A stretch of 64,000 nucleotides of DNA from Reticulascus tulasneorum (lineage: Eukaryota; Ascomycota; Sordariomycetes; Glomerellales; Reticulascaceae). Within the stretch, counting starts at the first letter, position 1. Each line of letters begins with the position of its first letter. The stretch is from contig LSAX01000005.1 in assembly GCA_001557505.1 (NCBI GenBank), forward strand, positions 806,001 to 870,000, given 5' to 3'. Positions 57,119 through 64,000 of the stretch are shown here, in pieces. Under the pieces are notes generated by a model. The model was given only the letters and a program-made list of their open reading frames with translations. It did no database searches and had not been told where the DNA came from. The position numbers were made by a program, and so were the translations under genes.

Positions 57119-60100
57119 GGCTGATGTGTGTGGGGTGTTTGTGAGGGTATTCCGAAGGAGGGTAGATTCGAGAAGCGTAAAAGCTCGTGAAAGACAGGAA
57201 GGGGGGGAGAGAAAGGATGCAAAATCAGACCGCGGCGGTCAACGCTCTTCTATATAACACGGACAAAGGGTTTGGAGGATGAATGAAAGGAATGTGGAAG
57301 AGGGATCAACCAGCTTCCAAGCAGAAAAGAGAGAGAGAGGACGGCTCAATATAGAGCGTTATGTGTGTTCCGGGCCCGAGACCGACGCAGAGGAGATCGG
57401 ACGGAGACGAGACAACCCAAAGAAGGAGTGTATGAGAAGCTCTCAGCCAGCTTTTTTTTTCCCTTGTTTCCGCCAAGGGTGTGTGTCCAGGCACGGCAAG
57501 GCAAAGCAGAAATCTCGGGGAGGCTTAGCTAAACAATAAGAAAGAAACCTCCAAATAAGAATAACAATAAATGAATGGGGAGGATGAATGTGAATGGGAT
57601 GGAAGGAAAGAAACCGGAACGGGAGGTAGATATTGGGGAGAGACTGAGAGAGAAGAGAGGACCAGGAGGAGAAGGGATAGGCAGAGGGCAAGCATCAAGC
57701 ATGAATGATGAGCGAGGCTCTGGTGACTTATAAAAAAGGTACAACACCCGCGGGTTACTAGTGCGGCATGGGGATGATGTGTACGTACTTACAACCCAGA
57801 TGCGTTGAGCATCTACATACAATGCATGTGTACGGACTACGAAGTACACATGGGATGTGTGGTTGTGGAGTGGCGGATGTGCGAGGGCGGGTGATGGTGG
57901 AGCTGGCAGGGGGGTTGATGGTGTCCTTTTTTCCCCCATTCAGGGACCTTTTATCCCACCTTACGAACATGAGAAACGTTTGAGCTGATGAAGGAGGAGG
58001 TCAGTCTCGACAGACGTGGACCATCGAAGCCAGCTCTTCACCTTGTTTACGGCGTTGAGGAAATGGCCGCTGGCAGTGGCCTGGGTCGAGATCCCACCAG
58101 CTGGCTCAGAGTTTCGTGCAGCGGGAGGATGGACAGGGACAGCTTTGAGGGCAGGCCGAATGCGTGGCCGTCAAGCAGTGGAGGGGGCCTAGAGAGAGAG
58201 AACAGAGAACAAAGAGATGCAAATGCAGGTACTGACAGGGATCTCGGTTTCCAGTCCCATAATACCACTCGCATGCTGGACCAGAGTTGTGGAGAAGAGA
58301 GCAAAGCCATCCCCCTGTGCTTGTTCACGCTGCTTTGCAACTGGCGTCGCTGCTCGTCTTCCTACTGGCCCGCCAAGTCAAACGCCGTGCAGGGTGGACA
58401 GGCGGCGCTCCGTCGATCCCACCACTGGGGCCGGTTTCGAGCAGTTAATTCTCCTCAATCTCAAACATGGAATCCAGAACTGGGGGAAAGACAATGTACC
58501 TTTGTACATACTCCGTACGGTTCAAACCCTCTTTCCCATTCGACCCTCCGTCCCCCTCCCTGGGGGCAGAGGCCCGTCTCAAGTCACGGGGGAATATTGT
58601 TACGGCTTTGTGGTCTGGACCCCTTCTTTTTTATTATTCAATGGACTATACGCCTGCAGAGAGAGGCAAGTGGCCCTCAGGTTAGGGTTTGCGAAATGAC
58701 AGTTTTATTTTACCCGTCGGCTTTGTTCTGGCGGCGACTAGCTACTACGCGCGGCAGGTAGTGGCAGTCGCCCTACAGTACATCGGGCCAGTCCTTGAAC
58801 GTGGCAATAGGATATTTGATGGCAAGCTGCTGCGCGGATTCGTTGGCGGAAAGGGCACATTATGCACATACACACACACATACATGTCCAGAGACGCACA
58901 CACAGCTCATCAACCTGGATCTGTTCGTCGGCAGTGCACCCGAGCCCGGCGGAGGGGTGTCATTGGGCGGGAAGAGGCATCGTTCATGTCGGCATTGTTT
59001 GTGATTGACGAGCGCCATTCTGCTTTGCCTTCCATACATCAAAAGTCGTGTAGCACTGGGACTCCCCCGGCTGGCAACGCATTGGCTCTCGAATTTGCAA
59101 ACCCTCACAAGCCACTCCCGTTAATTTCCCCTGGGGTTTAGCGTACAGACACGCAGGGACAGACTAATTGGGTGCGCGGCTTGGCAGATGAAGAGGAGGC
59201 TCGTTCAGTCCACCACCGCAAGGAGAAGGGAACCGCAGGGTCGAGTGGTGTGTGTGTGCTTCGCCTCGGAATAATATTCCAAAGCACTGGAAACCAGGCG
59301 AACTTTCATGCGCCCAGATTTCGTCGCACGGCAATCATGCTTGGCACATGGGCAGAAGGTCGGCAGAGGGAGGCTGATGATTTGCAAAAAGCAAGGAAAA
59401 GCAGGGTATTTTGCGTTTGCTTCTTTGCTTGTTGCTTGATGCCATCTCCCGTCAATCGAAGATCCTAGATGGGATCGTCAGGGCCAGCCTTGGATAGCGT
59501 GATAGACGTGCACATCCTCATCTCTAGTGTTGCAGTAGCTGGACGTCACAATTAGACGTGTCATACGTACAGACACCGTGCCGAGAAACCTATTACTGCG
59601 CTACATTTTTAGACCGTGTGTGTACTACGTGGTATGCAGTCCCGGATGCAAATCCAGGCCGTGCCAAGATGGGCATCGCAAGTCTTCCCTCTGGAGATGG
59701 AGAAACCCGCAGACGAAATGTTAAGAATAGCCAGCGGTTCCCTTGCCTCGCGCGTGCTCTCGGGGCTTCGCGCCCTGACGGCTGGGAGTCGGAAACAAGT
59801 CAGAGGTCCATCGTCCATGAACCTGTCCGTCGCTGTCGGGCAGCCCCGGGCAAACACAGATCCACGAGCCAAGCACGCCAGGCCTTGCAAGCCCAGCCTG
59901 GAGCTGCAACGTGGGCTTGTTGGACAAGGACATTGGAGCCGAGCGACCCCAAGATTCGAGTAAAATATTAGTCAAGGTAAGGTTGGCAGTCTAAAGTAAG
60001 GAGACGGCGCTGGGGGTTGTTCGGGGCAGCTAACTTGGAACATCCATGACGTTAGCCGCGGTGTAAGGTCCAGGTTTGGTTGATGGAGTTTGGGAGTTTA

Positions 60101-62761
60101 GGGGGCTGTCTATAGGCTTTCGTGCCTAGTGTGGTGCAGGCTCCAGGGGCAGAACCGCTATGGCTGGGGGGTTAGGGCGGAGCGAGCTAGGCGTCCAAGC
60201 CCTAAACGTCGTCTCCTGGAGCCCCTAGAACAGGGACATCACCCCCTAACCTGAATGTAAGCAGCGGGGATCGGAATCTTAGGGCTGGGATTCAGGGGCC
60301 CAGCGCCCCACCAAGCAGAAACCCCGATTCAAGTCGGCATGGCGCCGCAGGTCTACCCCCGCTGATTGGCCCAACGATTCAAAATTGGACGGGGTGAAAC
60401 AACGCCGCATCTCACTGTCGCTGCAGAGATCCAGCCATTGCTATCCGTATTCCACCCTGGCTGAAATTCCAAATGGCGTGCATCCGGAGGGATTTCGCGA
60501 AATAGGAAACATCCAAACACCTTCGATGGGCCATGGAGATTCAAGGAGCATGCCCATTCCCCATCGCCATCGTGCCTCGGCGAATTATCCACCCCGGAAT
60601 GATGTGCAATGCCCTGCTGCACGCGCGGACGACGTGATGTGGGGAGAGCAAAAAGGCAGGCTAGGAATCCTATTTACTACGTAGGAACGATACATATCAA
60701 TAGTTCCGACATTTCTGGGCGGCCCGGCATTGACACATGGCCTTGTAAACTCTATACGAGTAATACCACCTACCATATCCAGGGCGAGGAACGCAGTGCA
60801 AGGTCAACCCGTCTCTGTTTTCGCTTTATCCTCCTGCGTTTGAGCTTCGTCACCCGCCCAGCACTTGAGGAGATCTGTCTGGGCATCTGGACAGCGGCCT
60901 TTTCTCTATCAAACACGGCCCTGGTTCTTGGTGTTCAGTTAGATGAGTGAACTGTCGGCGCTGTTCTTCCGTGGGCCAATTCATTCGATGTCGAGCCTCC
61001 GAGTGGCAAGCTTTTGCTTTTCGGGGCGGGTCGTCGGTGGCCAGACCTGGGGCCTTCAACCCCGTGCTTGATTTTCTTCCTTTTTTTCCCCTTCAAATCA
61101 GGGTCAGCTCGCCGGAGTAGGTATGCGTGACAGCTCTGGTGAGATCTAGAGAGGTCGCGACGAGTTTCGGCCTGGTCTTGTCCACGACGACAGGTCCGTC
61201 AGCGTCGCATGATGCGGAGGTCTGAAGTTTTCGCCTCCTCCCACCAGCCGGTGCAGCGCGGCCACTCGTCGTGGCATCCCAAGTATCAGAAGCCGTATAC
61301 GGCGCGCCAGGTATCGTCTGGTATATAGCCTACTACTACCACTTGGTGCGTGCCAACCGGGTCCAAGCTGACGACGCCGATACCACCCAGGCCGCTGGCT
61401 GTCTCGACCCGACATCTGGCGTTTGATGATGCGAAGCTGGTGCGCAACCTTCCGGACAGAAACCCCACTGGGTCGGTCCCACCACCGCGAACGCATCTGT
61501 TGCACGTCGGGACCCATTCGTCTCCAACGAACAGCGGACAAGCTCCAAAGTTCCAGCGTCAAGCTTTCTTGGACGCTTGCTTGCGCGTCCGAGAGTTCGT
61601 ACATGACACATTAGACCCACAGCATTCGCGGTCTGCATGGCTCGAGTTGGCACCTGGAGCTGTCTTGGTAGTTTCCCATGCTCTCCAGATTGGTTGCATC
61701 ACATATCAGAGGACCCACGGCACTTCGACGTTGATAGCCTGCATGGCTAGCTCAGATTTCGAGTTCAAGCTTTTCCTGGCGTTTCTTTCCTCGTCTAGAG
61801 TGGCTGCATCGCGCCCCGGTGGACCGCGTCTTCGTCGGAGTGCATCCCCGGCCAGAGCCTCCAAGACGCTATCCCACCTTGCTACGAGCCGACGGCACAT
61901 GCAATGTATTTATATTAATGAGCAGCCGCATGCCAGTCCCCGTCCCCACATATTGCGGACAATGGAAGCTTCATCCGCGCCTTCCAAAGCTTCTTGAATA
62001 CTGAGGATGCACCTTGGCTGAGGGTCAGGAGCTTGGTCATCGTTGGTCTGGCTTTGCAACAAAGCTCTATGAAGAAGAGAGACTAGGCAACAGCCGTGTT
62101 GGAGCTGTCTGTTCTGGCCAGCTGTCATTGCCACATGAGGCAGCCAGCACTCAGAAGCTGGGTCTATAAATCACTTTTTCAATATGCTTTAGAGATGATC
62201 AATATGTGACGACTCCCGCACCGACCAAGTCGGACTTGAATTCTAGATTCCGCCAACATATGGAGTGATTATCGGCCTCAATTCATTATCCAATGAATAT
62301 TTAGCGTAGCATATGATGCCCGAGCAGCCTCAGTCAATCCTTGCCCATTATTCAATAGTGATATGGACAGCCATCCCCGCAATACGCAGGGACACAACAT
62401 GGCAACCAACGCAGAGGACGGTTCTAGCGACTTACGTGGCAAATGATAGTCAAAGAAGCCGGCCAACCTGTCTTGGAACAATATGTGCCGTCCGGCTCGT
62501 GTATGTGCATTGGGGGCGGCTAATTGAGTCTGCGGTGAACGTAGCATTCGAAGGATCGATCCTTGCAGCAGAATAATAAAAAAGACTATTGATCCAGCCA
62601 CTGTAATACTTGAAGAAGAGGGGTCCAACCAACACACGCAAGGCACTTTTGACAATATATCACGATGAGATATTTAGCATTTTGGTCTTCTAGAACTCCT
62701 CGTCGTTTTTGGCCCCTGGGATTCAATAACCAAGAATCCGCCCATCGTCCCCTCTGCAAAC
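57119..62761. other. 5.6-kb stretch without a convincing gene
   Basis: Between the divergent subtilisin and flavoprotein genes. Frames of 100-257 residues occur (57988-58761, 61146-61604, 61350-61997, 62278-62655), but they overlap on both strands, are Arg/Pro/Ser/Trp-rich or unmotivated, and lack recognisable domains. A CA-rich microsatellite lies at 58863-58884 and telomere-like words at 60098-60285. Either a large regulatory region, non-coding transcripts or decayed DNA. Confidence 0.5.
57250..57258 (-). promoter_or_regulatory. TATA box of the subtilisin gene
   Basis: Minus-strand tatatag word about 130 bp upstream of the ATG at 57118, followed by purine/pyrimidine-biased leader sequence. 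Confidence 0.5.
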
Positions 62762-64000
62762 ATGAGAATGGTCACTAGCCAGCTCTTCACTGCTCTTGCG
62801 GCAGTCTCGGGGCTTCCGGGAGCCGTCGCAAGGATCGACTTCTCGAAGTTCGGGCCCGATGATACGGTCAGCAGAGACGTCGTTATTATCGGAGGGGGGG
62901 CTTCTGGCGCCCACGCGGCGGTCCGTCTGCGGGAGGACTTTGGGAAGAGTGTGGTCATAGTTGAGAAGCGGTCTATATTGGTAACCAAACTTCCGGAGAA
63001 TCATATTTCACCATAATTAATGATGGCCATACTGACAATTATCAAGGGTGGCCATGTGGATACCTTCGTTGACAAGCAGACGGGTTGGACTCAAGACTAC
63101 GGCATCCAGGTCTTTTTCCCGTACGAGGACGCGCTTAACTTCATCAAGCGGTTCAATGTGAGCCTCGTGCCAAGGGGGACGCCGGAACGCGCCAACGTTA
63201 CCCGCTATGTAGACTTTACCACCGGTCAGGAGCTCCAAAACTTCGTACCGCCGAGCAGGGACCCGGGTCTTGAAGCCGTCCGCAAGTTTCACGATATCCT
63301 CGTGGAGAAAGGGTACGACAAGATGACGGAGCCGGGCTACTGGAACCTGCCTCCCGGCCCCGAGATCCCGGAGGATTTGCTCCTTCCCATTGGCGAGTTC
63401 GTCAAGAAGTATGACATCGAGCCTATGCTACCCTTGATGTATCCCTCCACCGGCGGTGGTGTCGGCTCGCGCGGATATTTCACCAATCTCATGACTCTTA
63501 CCCTCACGAAGGCGTTCCCCGCCGCCTGGGTCAAGGCCTTCGTTGGCGAGATCCCAATGTCCCGTATCGAGAATGGCAACCAGAGGCTGTATGACGAGAT
63601 TACCGAGCTACTCGGGGACGACGTCTTGTACGAGACCGTTGTGGTCGACTCGGAGCGCAGCGACCAGGGCGTCAAGCTGGTTGTCGAAGGCAAAACGGGC
63701 AAGAAGCTGGTCCAGGCCAAGAAACTCCTGCTTGCCGTCCAGCCCACACGCGAGAATCTCGCACCCTTCGATCTCAACGAGTACGAGACAACCCTCTTCT
63801 CCAAGCCCAAGTACGGCAGAAGCCACACCGGCATCGCCGCGCACTCCAAGTTCCCCAACAACACCGCGCTCCGAAACACGCCTTCCTCCGCAGTGCAGGA
63901 CCCCAGCTCGCCATTCGTCAGCGGCACGCCCTTCATCATGAGCCTCTCCGGGTACACCGCCAACGCCTCGCGTTTCAGCGTCGGGGCCAGCGGCAGCGAC
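62762..64000 (+). CDS. secreted FAD-dependent oxidoreductase, partial at the window edge
   Basis: Flavoprotein running off the right end; 391 residues visible. Exons 62762-62980 and 63047 to the edge. Signal peptide MRMVTSQLFTALAAVSGLPG, then the FAD Rossmann motif DVVIIGGGASGAHAAVRL (about 39-56). The second FAD-loop text GGHVDTFVD is rebuilt across the intron, with GVGSRGYFTNL, TLTLTKAFPA and GNQRLYDEI further on. This matches the fungal flavin amine-oxidase-like group often annotated as beta-cyclopiazonate dehydrogenase-like, but the reaction is not assignable here. No stop in the window. Start at the first of two ATGs (62762 and 62768). Confidence 0.87.

Noticed and set aside
57988..58761. 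257-residue plus-strand frame
   Set aside because: Trp/Arg/Ser-rich with no domain, no signal, no conserved text; overlapping frames on both strands are similar in length.
61146..61997. Overlapping frames of 152 (minus) and 215 (plus) residues
   Set aside because: Composition-driven, mutually overlapping and without recognisable motifs; left as unassigned sequence.
62278..62655. 125-residue minus-strand frame with a hydrophobic stretch
   Set aside because: One hydrophobic segment is not enough; text otherwise looks random and lies in the flavoprotein promoter.
1..64000. tRNA or dispersed 5S rRNA genes, CRISPR arrays, intact transposons
   Set aside because: Scanned for T-arm-like words, 5S-like text, spaced direct repeats and transposase or reverse-transcriptase motifs by eye; none was convincing. 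A tRNAscan/RepeatMasker run would be decisive.

Overview
The window is nuclear DNA of a filamentous ascomycete (Pezizomycotina, probably a Sordariomycete). Almost every gene is broken by introns of about 45-80 bp with GT...AG ends and CTAAC/CTGAC-type branch sites. Zn2Cys6, HET, Clr5-ankyrin and MAPEG genes are typical of such fungi, and squalene synthase, nibrin and PIG-M orthologues have filamentous-ascomycete layouts. I recognise 24 protein genes or gene remnants. No tRNA, rRNA, CRISPR array or intact transposon was seen.

Left part (1-34 kb), accessory in character. An SDR (-) and an amidase (+) share a divergent promoter. Next come an 898-residue repeat protein of unknown role (-), then three consecutive + strand genes: a Zn2Cys6 regulator, a TauD-type Fe(II)/2-oxoglutarate dioxygenase and an ABCB full-size drug exporter. 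These three could form a small regulated metabolic or detoxification module. A Clr5-ankyrin protein, a MAPEG membrane protein, a broken secreted-protein gene, an OrsD-finger regulator, an AMID-like flavoprotein, a HET protein and a small gene with a HET-like N-terminus follow. This part also holds a three-copy 88-89 bp minisatellite, a 15-bp minisatellite, a 23-C tract and a relic of a transcription-factor gene.

Right part (34-64 kb), mostly conserved genes. TRAX (-) and GPI mannosyltransferase 1 (+) are divergent. They are followed by nibrin/Nbs1 (+), a cytochrome b5-domain membrane protein (-), a disordered coiled-coil protein (+), a secreted beta-propeller (BNR-type) protein (-), a DnaJ-X cochaperone (-), a UDP-rhamnose-type epimerase/reductase (-), squalene synthase (+), a secreted subtilisin (-), a 5.6-kb stretch without a convincing gene, and a secreted flavoprotein running off the right edge.

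For spliced genes, exon limits were worked out by hand from splice signals, reading frame and family conservation, and they are given in each entry. All of them keep the frame, but they remain predictions until checked with RNA data.
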